From Taklimakanibacter albus (GTDB lineage Bacteria > Pseudomonadota > Alphaproteobacteria > Rhizobiales > Aestuariivirgaceae): 64,000 bases of DNA. How positions within the stretch are numbered: the stretch's first letter is position 1; every line of letters begins with the position of its first letter. Made by a program: the position numbers and the translations under genes. Where the stretch lies: assembly GCF_016595235.1 (NCBI RefSeq), contig NZ_JAENHL010000004.1:586343-650342 (forward strand), read 5' to 3'. The notes under the pieces are model-generated. The model did no database searches. It had not been told where the DNA came from and worked only from the letters and a program-made list of their open reading frames with translations. Shown piece by piece: positions 41,807-51,198 of this stretch.

Positions 41807-42800
41807 GAGCGCTGGGGGCCACCCGACCGAAATCGCCATCCTGGCTTATCCCCGTGCCCAGTCCGCCGCGATCCATGGCCTGACCGACCTGTTTGTCGAG
41901 GCGAGCCGCATCTCGCGCCGTCTTGCCGGGGACGCCAAGGCGCCACCGGCTCTGCGCGTCACCCATTGGCGCCCATCGAGCGACGGATCAGACCTGGAGC
42001 TGAGCTTCGATACCCATCCCGGCCGGCCGAGCCGTCCCGCCGTCGTCATCGCCCCCCCGACCCTCGCCGGACCGCCGATCCCTGAAACGATCCGCCCCTT
42101 CGCCCGATGGATGCGCGAGCGTCATGACAAGGGCGCGACGCTCTGCTCGATCTGCGGCGGCACCTTCGTGCTCGCCGAAAGCGGCCTCTTGAACAACCGC
42201 GCGGCCACCACCCATTGGGGTTATGCCGAGGAGCTGGCGCGGCTTTATCCTGAAATCCATGTCGATGGCGACAAGCTCATCGTGGAGGACGGCGACATCA
42301 TCTCGAGCGGCGGCATCATGTCCTGGACCGATGTCGGTTTGAAGCTGATCGACCGCTTTCTGGGCTCAGCCGTGATGCTCGCCACCGCGCGGTTTTTCCT
42401 CATCGATACGGCCGGGCGCGAGCAGCGTTTCTACAGCACCTTTTCACCCAAGCTCGACCATGGCGACGAGGCGGTGCTGAAGGTCCAGCATTGGCTGCAG
42501 AAGGAAGACGGCCACCAGGCGACGCTTGCGGCGATGGCGCTTCATGCCGGGCTCGAGGAGCGCACCTTCCTGCGCCGCTTCCGCAAGGCGACCGGCCTCA
42601 ATCCCACTGAATACAGCCAGCGCCTGCGCATCGGCAAAGCGCGCGAGCTTCTGGAGCTCACCAACCGCACGATCGACCAGGTGGCCTGGGCCGTCGGTTA
42701 TGACGACCCGGGCTCCTTCCGCAAGACCTTCCACAAGCTGATCGGGCTGAAGCCCGGCGACTATCGCAAGCGTTTTTCGGTGACGCCCTCGGCTTCCTAG
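41805..42800 (+). CDS. GlxA-family AraC transcriptional regulator
   Basis: This 331-residue regulator has an N-terminal DJ-1/PfpI-like domain (IAILAYPRAQSAAIHGLTDLF, then CSICGGTFVLAESGLLNNR with the nucleophile-position cysteine). A C-terminal AraC helix-turn-helix pair follows (LAAMALHAGLEERTFLRRF and IDQVAWAVGYDDPGSFRKTF). The ATG lies inside a direct repeat and lacks a Shine-Dalgarno sequence. The gene ends against the convergent E1 gene. Confidence 0.9.
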   Translation: MSAGGHPTEIAILAYPRAQSAAIHGLTDLFVEASRISRRLAGDAKAPPALRVTHWRPSSDGSDLELSFDTHPGRPSRPAVVIAPPTLAGPPIPETIRPFARWMRERHDKGATLCSICGGTFVLAESGLLNNRAATTHWGYAEELARLYPEIHVDGDKLIVEDGDIISSGGIMSWTDVGLKLIDRFLGSAVMLATARFFLIDTAGREQRFYSTFSPKLDHGDEAVLKVQHWLQKEDGHQATLAAMALHAGLEERTFLRRFRKATGLNPTEYSQRLRIGKARELLELTNRTIDQVAWAVGYDDPGSFRKTFHKLIGLKPGDYRKRFSVTPSAS

Positions 42801-44974
42801 CTATACCCGCTTTCGAGCAGCACCCGCTGCAAGCCCGAAATGATCTCTCCCCGCCCCGCAATGGCAGCCGTCTCCAGGGCTTTTGATATGGTGGGAGACG
42901 CCTCGCCACCATGTACCCTTTGCACCGGCTGATCGAGCCAATCGAAGAACCGCCGGTGAATCTCGTCGGCGAGAAAGCCGCCATAGGAAGTTCCCAGCAC
43001 GCCCTGTTCGACGATGAGAACCTTGTTCGTCTTCCGGATCGAAGCACCAAGAGTGTCCCAATCGATGCCGGCCCGGTCGAGAGATCTGAGATCGATCACT
43101 TCCGCGGCGATGTTCATTTCCCGGACGATGTCGACCGTCTCCTGGACCATGGCCGAGTAAGTGAGGACGGTCATCAGATCGCCCTCGACGACCACCTTGG
43201 CGCGCCCAAAGGGAATGAAATAATCGAAATCCTCGGTGGGGGCCGGCCCCTTGCGGCCATATAGATTGACATGTTCGATCACCAGCACCGGATCCTTACT
43301 GAAAATGGCCGTGTTCATCAGGCCGACATAGTCGAACGGCGTCGACGGCGCGACGATGCGCCATCCGGGCGCGGTTGCGAATATTCCGGCCGGGTCCATC
43401 GAATGTTGTGAACCATAACCGGTTCCCATCGCGATTTTCGTCCGCAACACGAGCGGTACATCGATGTCGCCGCCGAACATGTGGCGGGCCTTGCCGATCT
43501 GATTGAAGACCTGGTCCGCCGCGACCCAGAGAAAGTCGGGATACATGAATTCGACAATGGGCTTGAAGCGCCCATCCATGGCCATTCCTCCCGCCAGGCC
43601 CGCAAACGCGGCTTCGCAGATGGGTGTGCCGAGCACGCGATCCGGAAATTCCTCCGCTAGCCCCTTCGTTGCGCCGTTGGTGCCTCCTCTGAGCCGGTGA
43701 ATGTCTTCGCCCATCAGCACGAGGCCCGGGTCGGCTTTCATGCGATGCGCAAGGCACCGCGCGATCACGTCGACAAACTTGGTCTCGTCGAGCGCTCCTT
43801 CGAAGCTCTCCAGCTCTTCCGTGCGGACATCGCGAAATTCGCTTTGATCGCTTCTGATGCCGACATCGCGGAGCGCTTCATCCGGCCACAGCACCACGCG
43901 AATACCGCGCTTGCCTTCATTTTCCTCGGTCAGCTCGTTGGCGATTTCGCTCATGAGGGCCTGACATTGCAAGCGCAGCGTCTCGATTGCGGCCTCGCCG
44001 ACGAGTTGCCGCGTCTGCATCTCGAGCGCGACCCTGTCCAATGGATCGCGGGCGCGCCAGTGCGCCTCCTCCTCCTTGCTGCGATAGCCGAAGGCGCTTC
44101 CCGGCAAGGGACCGTTCTGGTGAAAAAAGCGGTAGACTTCGACTTCGATGATCGTCGGCGTCTTGTCCCTCCGCATGATTTCGGTCGCCTCCTGCGTCGC
44201 GAGATAGACCGCCAGGGGATCCATGCCGTCCACGCGCCATGCCGGCACCGCGAAGGCCGCGCCGCGCGACGAGAGCCTGGACTCCGCCGTCACTTCGTCG
44301 ACCTTGGTGGCAACGGCATATCCGTTGTTCTCGATGAAGAAGCAGACCGGAAGTTTCCAGGCAGCCGCCAGGTTCATCGATTCGAGCACCGACCCGATAT
44401 TGACGGCGCCGTCGCCGAAATGCGTGAAGACCACATTGTCGCTCCCCGCTTGCTTGTGCGCCCAGGCAGCCCCCAGCGCCAGGGGCGCGCCACCGCCGAC
44501 GATCGCATTGGTGCCCAGATTGCCGGCCTGTTCCCAGCGCAGATGCATCGAGCCGCCACGGCCACCGCCGAACCCGACTGACAGGCCCAGGATTTCGCCG
44601 AGCGTCTTTCTGGCAAGACCTCGCACCTCGTCTGAAAAGCCGTTCCCGACCGCAAAGCCGTCAGGCTGCAGATACTGCAGTGATTTGAGCAGGAATTGAT
44701 GGTGCCCGCGATGCGAGCCATTGATCTGGTCGCCCGGCCGCATGGCCCAGATGGCGCCCGCCGCCCCGCCCTCCTGTCCGACCGCGGAATGCGCCGGCCC
44801 ATGAACCAGCCCAAGCCCGGCGAGATCGAGCACTTTCTCTTCGAACGCCCTGACCAGATGCATGGAGACCAGCATGCTGGCGAGCAATTCGGGGGACGCT
44901 GCCGACCAGTCGGAGGGTTCGGAGCGCAGCTCCTTCCACGCACTCTTCGGATGCAAGATGTCAAGGATTGCCAT
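42797..44974 (-). CDS. Thiamine-diphosphate 2-oxoacid dehydrogenase E1, alpha-beta fusion
   Basis: This 725-residue protein fuses E1 alpha (about 1-350) and E1 beta (about 395-725). The alpha half has the ThDP motif GDGAVNIGSVLESMNLAA...IENNGYAVAT and HSAVGQEGGAAGAIWA. The beta half begins near DETKFVDVIARCLAHRM and contains GEDIHRLRGGTNGATKGL, PICEAAFAGLAGGMAM and the C-terminal DLRSLDRAGIDWDTL. Fused E1 proteins of the acetoin/branched-chain type decarboxylate a 2-oxoacid or cleave a ketol. No E2 or E3 gene is in the window. It is the last gene of the amine importer operon, 16 bp after an SDR. Confidence 0.88.
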   Translation of the reverse strand: MAILDILHPKSAWKELRSEPSDWSAASPELLASMLVSMHLVRAFEEKVLDLAGLGLVHGPAHSAVGQEGGAAGAIWAMRPGDQINGSHRGHHQFLLKSLQYLQPDGFAVGNGFSDEVRGLARKTLGEILGLSVGFGGGRGGSMHLRWEQAGNLGTNAIVGGGAPLALGAAWAHKQAGSDNVVFTHFGDGAVNIGSVLESMNLAAAWKLPVCFFIENNGYAVATKVDEVTAESRLSSRGAAFAVPAWRVDGMDPLAVYLATQEATEIMRRDKTPTIIEVEVYRFFHQNGPLPGSAFGYRSKEEEAHWRARDPLDRVALEMQTRQLVGEAAIETLRLQCQALMSEIANELTEENEGKRGIRVVLWPDEALRDVGIRSDQSEFRDVRTEELESFEGALDETKFVDVIARCLAHRMKADPGLVLMGEDIHRLRGGTNGATKGLAEEFPDRVLGTPICEAAFAGLAGGMAMDGRFKPIVEFMYPDFLWVAADQVFNQIGKARHMFGGDIDVPLVLRTKIAMGTGYGSQHSMDPAGIFATAPGWRIVAPSTPFDYVGLMNTAIFSKDPVLVIEHVNLYGRKGPAPTEDFDYFIPFGRAKVVVEGDLMTVLTYSAMVQETVDIVREMNIAAEVIDLRSLDRAGIDWDTLGASIRKTNKVLIVEQGVLGTSYGGFLADEIHRRFFDWLDQPVQRVHGGEASPTISKALETAAIAGRGEIISGLQRVLLESGYS

Positions 44975-44990
44975 GGCTGATGATCACGTC

Positions 44991-45749
44991 CTAAGCCGCA
45001 AGGAAACCGCCATCGACGGGCAAAACCGCACCGGTAATGAAACTGGACATATCGGACGACAGGAAAACGACAGGCCCGACGATTTCGCTCGCCTCACCGA
45101 TGCGCTTCATCATGACCCGGTTGAGGAACCAGTCTGCGCCATTGGGGCGCGCCAGCTGGGCTCTGGCCATCTCGGTCATCATGATCCCCGGTGCGACGGC
45201 ATTAACCCGTACCCCATGTTCGGCCAGATCGCGCGCCAGAACCTGCGTCAAGGATCGGATCGCGCCCTTCGAGACCACATAGCCGGCTGTCGAGGCGCCG
45301 CTCACGAATGCAACCACCGATGCGATGTTGACGACGACCCCCTTCGAGGCCTTCAAAGCCGGCACGAAGGCCCGCACCACGTTGAACGTGCCGTTCAGAT
45401 TGACCGCCATGATCCGGTCCCAGACGTCGTCCATGGCAGGATCATCGAACATTGCCCGTCCGGCCACACCGGCATTGTTGACGAGGATGTCGAGATTGCC
45501 GTGCTTCGCCGTGATTTCCGCAGCAGCAGCATAGGCAGCACCGCGATCCGTCACGTCGATCTGCACGGCATCGGCCTGTCCGCCCTTTTCTCTGATCCTC
45601 GTGACGACATCCTCCGCGCCCTCGATATCGCGGTCACAGCAGATCACCGTCGCGCCTTCGGTCGCGAGGCCGAGCGCTATCGAGGCGCCTAACCCGCCTG
45701 CCGCTCCCGTCACAAGCGCCAGCTTTTCCTTCAGCAGCCCCATGGTCAT
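44991..45749 (-). CDS. Short-chain dehydrogenase/reductase
   Basis: This 252-residue classical SDR has TGAAGGLGASIALGLA, LVNNAGVAGRAMF, catalytic serine in NIASVVAFVSGAS, YVVSK with Tyr and Lys, and the C-terminal FITGAVLPVDGGFLAA. It lies between the ATPase and E1 genes of the importer operon. It probably oxidises a hydroxyl intermediate to the ketone or 2-oxoacid used by E1. This is inference. Confidence 0.88.
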   Translation of the reverse strand: MTMGLLKEKLALVTGAAGGLGASIALGLATEGATVICCDRDIEGAEDVVTRIREKGGQADAVQIDVTDRGAAYAAAAEITAKHGNLDILVNNAGVAGRAMFDDPAMDDVWDRIMAVNLNGTFNVVRAFVPALKASKGVVVNIASVVAFVSGASTAGYVVSKGAIRSLTQVLARDLAEHGVRVNAVAPGIMMTEMARAQLARPNGADWFLNRVMMKRIGEASEIVGPVVFLSSDMSSFITGAVLPVDGGFLAA

Positions 45750-45770
45750 CCAGTTCCTTCTTGCAGGTTG

Positions 45771-46853
45771 TCAGGTCGCTCGAATGAGCTTCGCATCACG
45801 CCTGTTCCATCCGACGAGCACTTCCCCGCCCCGGCGAATGTCGCTGTATTGGCCAGAAGTCTCGCGGACGATGAGATCATCGCCGCCGACGCTTGCCTTC
45901 AGGATGATTTTTCGGGACGCCCCCAGATAGACGATGTCGGTGACCGTCGCCGAAAGGCTGCTCTCGACCGCGAGCTTCCCATCGCCGGATATCCGCATGC
46001 TCTCGGGTCGGATCAGCAACGCGGACTCGTTCTCCATGGCTGAAGGCGCCGGCTCAATCGCAAACGCCTGCTTGTGCCGGGAGACAAAGGCATCCGCGTC
46101 CCGACGTCCGAGGATGATGTTCGATTCGCCCAGAAAGCGCGCCACGAAGAGGCAGGCGGGATCCGCATAGAGATCTTGCGGCGTGCCGACCTGCTCTATT
46201 CTGCCATCGCGAAACACCGCGATCCGATCAGAGAGCGCCAGCGCCTCTTCCTGGTCGTGCGTCACATAGATGAAGGTGCTGCCCACATCGCGATGCAGGC
46301 GGCTCAATTCGAGTTGGAGCTCCTCGCGCAGCTTCCGGTCGAGCGCCCCCAAGGGCTCGTCCATGAGCAGGACCGGCGGCTGATAGACGATGGCCCTCGC
46401 CACCGCGACCCGCTGCTGCTGTCCGCCGCTGAGCTGGCTCGGATATTTGACCGCGAGCCCCTCGAGATGCACACGTTTGAGTGTTTCGCCGACCTGCCGC
46501 CTCACCAGCTCCTCGCTTATCCGCCGGCGCCGCAGCGGATAGGCGACATTCTCGAAGACGGTGAGATGCGGGAACAGCGCATATTGCTGAAAGACCATGC
46601 CAAGCTGCCGCTTGTTGGGCGGCAGGCCCGAAACCTCCTGACCATCGATCCGGACCGATCCCTCGGTCGGCTGGATGAAGCCGGCGATCATGTTCAGGGT
46701 GGTCGTCTTGCCCGAGCCGCTGGGCCCCAGGAAGGTCATGAAACACCCGGCGCCGATCGCCAGATTGACGTCATGCACGGCGGCCTGCTCGCCGAGAAAA
46801 CGTTTTGTCAGTTTGCTCAGATCGACCCGAGCTCCATGGTGAGCGGATGTCAT
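45771..46853 (-). CDS. Polyamine-type ABC ATPase (PotA-like)
   Basis: This 360-residue ATPase has Walker A GPSGSGKTTT, Q-loop MVFQQYALFPHLTV, signature [15 protein letters not shown], Walker B VLLMDEPLGALD, switch YVTHDQEEALAL and a C-terminal TOBE domain. The frame is open much further, but the ATG at 46853 overlaps the permease stop (ATGA). It energises the fused permease encoded just upstream. Confidence 0.92.
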   Translation of the reverse strand: MTSAHHGARVDLSKLTKRFLGEQAAVHDVNLAIGAGCFMTFLGPSGSGKTTTLNMIAGFIQPTEGSVRIDGQEVSGLPPNKRQLGMVFQQYALFPHLTVFENVAYPLRRRRISEELVRRQVGETLKRVHLEGLAVKYPSQLSGGQQQRVAVARAIVYQPPVLLMDEPLGALDRKLREELQLELSRLHRDVGSTFIYVTHDQEEALALSDRIAVFRDGRIEQVGTPQDLYADPACLFVARFLGESNIILGRRDADAFVSRHKQAFAIEPAPSAMENESALLIRPESMRISGDGKLAVESSLSATVTDIVYLGASRKIILKASVGGDDLIVRETSGQYSDIRRGGEVLVGWNRRDAKLIRAT

Positions 46854-48526
46854 CTCGAACGCCTCAGAAGATAGGTGGAACAGAACAGCACCGTCGTCAC
46901 CAGGACGACCACCGTCGATGCCGCGGCGATCGTGGGGTCGACCTCGGCGGTCACCGAAAGATACATCTGCACCGGCAGCGTTCTCGTATCGGGCCCCTGC
47001 AAAAACAGCGTGTAGACGATCTCGTCGAATGACGTGACGAAGGCGAACACCATGCCGGTGATCACACCCGGCAGGATCAGCGGCAGGGTCACGGTGCGGA
47101 TGGTCTCGGGCACCGAGGCACCGAGCGACGCGGCGGCCATTTCGAGCCTTCTGTCGAACGTCTTGAGCACCGAGCTGACCGTGATCAGAACGAAGGGAAG
47201 GCCAAGCACCGAATGGGCGAGCACCAGTCCGACGAAAGTCTCCGAAAGATTGAGCCTGAGGAAGAATACATAGGCGGCGACGGCACCGACGATGCCAGGC
47301 AGCACGATCGGGGTCAGCAATATCGCATAGATCGCCTGGCACCAGCGCGAGCCCGAGCGGGTCAGCCCATAGGCCGCTGCGCTACCGACAACGGTTGCCA
47401 GCGCAGCCGAGCAGACGCCAATGAGAAGGGAATTTCGCAGGCTCCCCGACCAGACCGTATCGGTGAAGAAGTGAACGAAGTAGCGCAGTGAATACTCGCT
47501 TGGCGGGAACTCGAAGCTCGGCCGGCCGGCAAAGGCCAGCAAGATGACGACCGGCACCGGCAGAAACAGGATGAATCCGACCACGGTGCAATGCAGCCGC
47601 AACGACCATGGCAGGCGGCGCGCCGAAGCGCCGCCGGTTTCGCCACTATAGCCGCCGATCATGTTGCCTGAATTGAGGAAGCGCGCCGTGAAGACCAGGA
47701 TGATGCCGACTGCAAAGGCCAGGATGAAGCTTCCAGCACCCGCCATATTGAAGGCGAGCAGCCGATTGACCTGCACGCCGATATAGGGCGCGATCATGGC
47801 TTCCCGCGGTGAGCCCAGCAGCATGGGGGTGACGTAGAAGCCGAGCGACATGATGAAGACGATGGTCGCTCCGCCGACAATGCCGGGCAGCGTCAGCGGC
47901 AGATAGACCGATCGTAACGCCGTCAGACGGGACGCACCGAGGGACTGTGCTGCAAGCACCAGCCGGCGGTCGACGCCGATCATCGAATTGTACAAGGGCA
48001 GTACCATGAAAGGCAGAAGCAGCTGCGCCATGCCGATCGTCACGCCGATCTCGGTCCGGATCAGGGGAAGCCGACCCAGGCCCAGTGCATCGAGGCCGTT
48101 GTTTATGACGCCGTTGTCGGAGAGGAGAATGACCCAGGCGAAGCTGCGCGCCATCAGGCTGGTCCACAAAGGCAGGAGAACCAGCAAGGTCAGCAGCAGC
48201 CAGGTTTTCCGCCCTGCAATCGTCATCGCATAGGCGTAAGGATACCCGAAGACCAAGGTCACCGCAGTAACGATCGCCGCCATCTTGAGGGTCCGCAGGA
48301 AGGCGCGCTGAAATCCGGCCCGTGACAAGAGGTCGACATAGTTGCCAAAACCGGGAACCGGATCGAGGACGCTGATGGCGAACAGCCATGTCAGCGGCAG
48401 CACCGTCACCAGCAGGAGGAGCACGAGAGCCGGAATGGCCAGGGCCGCAGGTCTGCCAAACGCCCTCTTCCTGGTCGTCACCTGGCGACTGGACAAATAA
48501 TTGCTTGCCAATAAACTCCGCTCCAC
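46850..48526 (-). CDS. Fused polyamine-type ABC permease (PotB-PotC in one chain)
   Basis: This 558-residue protein contains two MetI-type permease units. The first is about residues 25-290 (EAA-type loop LAAQSLGASRLTALRSVYLP). The second is about 315-555 (second loop MAAASLGASVPETIRTVTLP, with TSFDEIVYTLFLQGPDTRT as in PotC). The two halves correspond to separate PotB and PotC in other importers, so one chain forms the whole channel. The start is the GTG at 48526 after AGAGGT. It overlaps the ATPase gene by 4 bp. Confidence 0.9.
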   Translation of the reverse strand: MERSLLASNYLSSRQVTTRKRAFGRPAALAIPALVLLLLVTVLPLTWLFAISVLDPVPGFGNYVDLLSRAGFQRAFLRTLKMAAIVTAVTLVFGYPYAYAMTIAGRKTWLLLTLLVLLPLWTSLMARSFAWVILLSDNGVINNGLDALGLGRLPLIRTEIGVTIGMAQLLLPFMVLPLYNSMIGVDRRLVLAAQSLGASRLTALRSVYLPLTLPGIVGGATIVFIMSLGFYVTPMLLGSPREAMIAPYIGVQVNRLLAFNMAGAGSFILAFAVGIILVFTARFLNSGNMIGGYSGETGGASARRLPWSLRLHCTVVGFILFLPVPVVILLAFAGRPSFEFPPSEYSLRYFVHFFTDTVWSGSLRNSLLIGVCSAALATVVGSAAAYGLTRSGSRWCQAIYAILLTPIVLPGIVGAVAAYVFFLRLNLSETFVGLVLAHSVLGLPFVLITVSSVLKTFDRRLEMAAASLGASVPETIRTVTLPLILPGVITGMVFAFVTSFDEIVYTLFLQGPDTRTLPVQMYLSVTAEVDPTIAAASTVVVLVTTVLFCSTYLLRRSR

Positions 48527-48541
48527 GATCGACCTCTGTCA

Positions 48542-48570
48542 ACGCCACCGGCGATCTGCGCCGGTGGCGT
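48542..48570 (-). other. Strong hairpin between binding-protein and permease genes
   Basis: ACGCCACCGGCG (48542-48553) pairs perfectly with CGCCGGTGGCGT (48559-48570) across a 5-nt loop. In the minus-strand transcript it follows the binding-protein stop codon directly and has no U-tract. It fits the mRNA-stabilising, partially terminating hairpins found after ABC binding-protein genes, which raise their expression over the permease. Confidence 0.8.
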
Positions 48571-48583
48571 CTCTTGCATTTTT

Positions 48584-49615
48584 TTACTTGGAGGAGATCC
48601 AGTCGGTGAAGCGCTTGGTCGCCTCTTCCTGGTTCTTGGCGTACCAGGCCTGATCGACCACGATCAGCTCGTCCGCATGCCCGGGCGTCGTAATCAGGAA
48701 TTGCTTGAGGACATCGTCGACCTTAGGGGCAGCTTGATCATTGACCGGAGCGTAGCCGACGAAGTCCGGTATCCGGCTCTGCGCGGCCGGGCTCACCGCC
48801 TCGGCAATCAACTTCATTGCGTTATCCCGGTTCTTGCTGCCCTTGGGCACCATCAGAACATCATAGGTCGCCAAGGGCTGCTTCCATACCGGAACGAACT
48901 TCGCGCCATTCTTGACCGCGTTATAGGCGCGCCCCGACCATGAGACCACCATGTCGACTTCGGCTCTTTCCATCATTTCCTGCATTTGGGCGCCCGTGTC
49001 GAAGAAGACCAGATTGTCCCCGAGCGTATCCAGCTTCTTGAAGGCCCGGTCATAGTCGAGCGGAAAAAGCTTGTCGGCAGCAACACCGTCGGCGAGCAAC
49101 GGAACCTCGAGCGTGCCGGCCCAGGCGGCGTTGTACATCGCCCGCTTGCCCGGAAACTTCTCGGTATCAAAGAAGTCCACCCAGGTCTTCGGTGGATTGG
49201 CGCCATACTTGTCCTTGTTATAGACCAGCAGGAACGCATACTGGAAAATCGGAACCGCGCATTCGGAGACCATCTTCTGCGGCAAATGACTTACATCCAC
49301 CACGCTGGTGTCGATCTTCTCAGCATAGGTGCCGCATGAGCCGACCGGAAAGAACGGATCGGAATGGAACACGTCCCAGGTCACCCTGTCGGCATCGACC
49401 ATCGCCTTGATCTTCGCATAGTTGCCATCCATGACGTCCTGCTTCACGGCGACACCGGTGCGTTGAGAGAACGGCTCGATCACCGCTTTCGTGAACATCT
49501 CCTGGCTGGCTCCGCCCCAGCCGACGAAGGTGAGTTCATTCGCCGTCGCTACTCTCGCCTGCATTCCGTTCATCGCCATGAACGAAATGGCCGCCACCGT
49601 CAGAAATTTCCTCAT
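48584..49615 (-). CDS. Polyamine-type ABC substrate-binding protein (PotD-like)
   Basis: This 343-residue protein has a signal peptide (RKFLTVAAISFMAMNGMQARVATA). PotD-like features are LTFVGWGGASQEMFTKAVIEPF, DRVTWDVFHSDPFFPV, DFFDTEKFPGKRAMYNAAW and DVLMVPKGSKNRDNAMKLI. The ATG at 49615 has GGGAGGA 8 nt upstream; an upstream open frame is rejected. It leads an importer operon followed by the SDR and E1 genes. An ATACTCGG-type palindrome at 49650-49663 sits in its promoter. Confidence 0.9.
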   Translation of the reverse strand: MRKFLTVAAISFMAMNGMQARVATANELTFVGWGGASQEMFTKAVIEPFSQRTGVAVKQDVMDGNYAKIKAMVDADRVTWDVFHSDPFFPVGSCGTYAEKIDTSVVDVSHLPQKMVSECAVPIFQYAFLLVYNKDKYGANPPKTWVDFFDTEKFPGKRAMYNAAWAGTLEVPLLADGVAADKLFPLDYDRAFKKLDTLGDNLVFFDTGAQMQEMMERAEVDMVVSWSGRAYNAVKNGAKFVPVWKQPLATYDVLMVPKGSKNRDNAMKLIAEAVSPAAQSRIPDFVGYAPVNDQAAPKVDDVLKQFLITTPGHADELIVVDQAWYAKNQEEATKRFTDWISSK

Positions 49616-49649
49616 CGATAAATCCTCCCATTCGTTGTCGTTCTTTTTC

Positions 49650-49663
49650 ATACTTCCGAGTAT
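49650..49663. promoter_or_regulatory. ATAC-N6-GTAT palindrome in the binding-protein promoter
   Basis: ATACTTCCGAGTAT lies 35 bp before the start codon of the PotD-like gene. Its reverse complement ATACTCGGAAGTAT differs by one base from the site at 53320-53333. A shared regulator binding both promoters is likely, with the TetR or GntR protein of the cluster as candidates. Confidence 0.65.
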
Positions 49664-49712
49664 CATGAAAGCATCGCAGCCATCGGCTGTCAATAATTTC
49701 GCGTCTTTCACC

Positions 49713-50432
49713 TCAGCCTTTTTGTGGTTTTCCCGCGCCTCTGTAGAGCTTGAGGCGATCGCCGGCGTTACGCAGGTGAACCGCGGCGGCGCTTCGCGCG
49801 GCTTCGACATCGCGGCGTTCGATCGCATCATAGATCGCTTGATGCTCGGCCAGGACATCGACCATCAGGCCGGCATAACGCGCCGTATTGGTGCGCGCGG
49901 TTCGCACCAACCGGCGGACTTCATCCTCCAGAAATCTGCCGAATCGTATCACGTGCCGATTGTGACTGGCGCGCAGGATCTCGTAATGGAACTGCATGTC
50001 CTCATCGGTGCCCGTCCGATTCTCGGCAACGGCGACCTTGAGATCATCCAGCGACATCTTGATCCGCCTGAGCTCGGGCTGCGTCCGGCGGCTTGCCGCC
50101 AAGGCCGTGTATTCACTTTCGACGGAGATCATGAACTCAATCAGTTGAGCGAGATCATCACGGTCTTCGAAGTCCGGATGCAGCTTGAAGCCCGGATGAT
50201 CGCGCGTCGCGAGACGGCCGTTGCGGCCGCTGACGATCAGTCCCTCGGAGCGTAGAATGCCGAGCCCGTCGCGAACCGCCTTCAGCCCCACGCCGAACCT
50301 GGCGGCGAGCTCGCGCTCCTGCGGCAGCAGGCTTCCGGGCTGCAATTTTCCTGATTCGACATCACGGCGCAGCGCCACCGCGATCTGATCGGGAAGCGTG
50401 CTTGATTTTGGAGCGGCAGACCGTCGAACCAA
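49713..50432 (-). CDS. GntR-family (FCD) transcriptional regulator
   Basis: This regulator of about 239 residues has a winged helix (LLPQERELAARFGVGLKAVRDGLGILRSEGLI) and an FCD domain (DEDMQFHYEILRASHNRHVIRFGRFLEDEVRRL). A longer start at 50483 would overlap the SDR gene and has no ribosome site. The TTG at 50432 has AAGGAG 8 nt upstream and is preferred. It lies between two operon segments of the amine cluster in the same direction. Confidence 0.82.
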   Translation of the reverse strand: MVRRSAAPKSSTLPDQIAVALRRDVESGKLQPGSLLPQERELAARFGVGLKAVRDGLGILRSEGLIVSGRNGRLATRDHPGFKLHPDFEDRDDLAQLIEFMISVESEYTALAASRRTQPELRRIKMSLDDLKVAVAENRTGTDEDMQFHYEILRASHNRHVIRFGRFLEDEVRRLVRTARTNTARYAGLMVDVLAEHQAIYDAIERRDVEAARSAAAVHLRNAGDRLKLYRGAGKPQKG

Positions 50433-50457
50433 CTTCAGAACTCCTTCAATGGAACAA

Positions 50458-51189
50458 TCAACCTGCCATATGAAGACCGCCATTTACATGCAAAATTTCG
50501 CCGGTGACGAATCCGGCGCCCGGACCGCTCAGATACAGAACGGCATCGGCAACCTCATACGCTCTGCCCAGGCGGCCGAGCGGTGTGTCTGCAATCAGGC
50601 GAGCCAATTGCTCGCCGGGCAACTCCCGCATCATGGCGGTGTCGATCAATCCCGGCGAAACGGCGTTCACCCGGATTCGCGGTGCGAGTTCCCTCGCCAG
50701 ACTTCGTGTGAGCCCCAATACCCCGCTTTTGGCGGCGGCATATTGCGAGTGCTCACGGCTTCCCCTGTGCGCGGCCATGGACGCGATGTTGACGATGCTG
50801 CCGCCATCTCTCAGATGCGGAAGAACGGCCCGCAGAATGAGGAAGACCCCATCGAGATTCACTGAAATTCCAGCTCTCCAGGTTTCTTCGCTCATCTCGC
50901 CGAATGACGCATGCCGATAGAGCCCCGCGGAAGTCACGACGATATCGAAGCCGCCAAATTTATCGACACCAAGGGCGACGACGTTCATTGCCGCAGCGAA
51001 GTCCGTCACGTCATGCTGGACCGCCAGGACCTTTGCGGGATCTCTTGCCGCCATGGCGGCGAGAGCGCCCACGTCCAGATCCGTCAGCACCAGATTGGCG
51101 CCCTTCTCCGCAAAGCGATGCGCGACAGCGGCGCCGATTCCCCCTGCGGCGCCGGTGATCAGAACGACCTTGCCGTTGAAGTCCGTCAT
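50458..51189 (-). CDS. Short-chain dehydrogenase/reductase
   Basis: This 243-residue classical SDR has TGAAGGIGAAVAHRFAEKG, VTSAGLYRHASFGEM in place of the usual NNAG, serine in NIASMAAHRGSREHS, YAAAK with Tyr and Lys, and a C-terminal GFVTGEILHVNGGLHMAG. It starts 10 bp after the trimethylamine-dehydrogenase-like gene. It probably acts on a product of that enzyme. The substrate is unknown. Confidence 0.88.
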   Translation of the reverse strand: MTDFNGKVVLITGAAGGIGAAVAHRFAEKGANLVLTDLDVGALAAMAARDPAKVLAVQHDVTDFAAAMNVVALGVDKFGGFDIVVTSAGLYRHASFGEMSEETWRAGISVNLDGVFLILRAVLPHLRDGGSIVNIASMAAHRGSREHSQYAAAKSGVLGLTRSLARELAPRIRVNAVSPGLIDTAMMRELPGEQLARLIADTPLGRLGRAYEVADAVLYLSGPGAGFVTGEILHVNGGLHMAG

Positions 51190-51198
51190 GGGTTTCGC

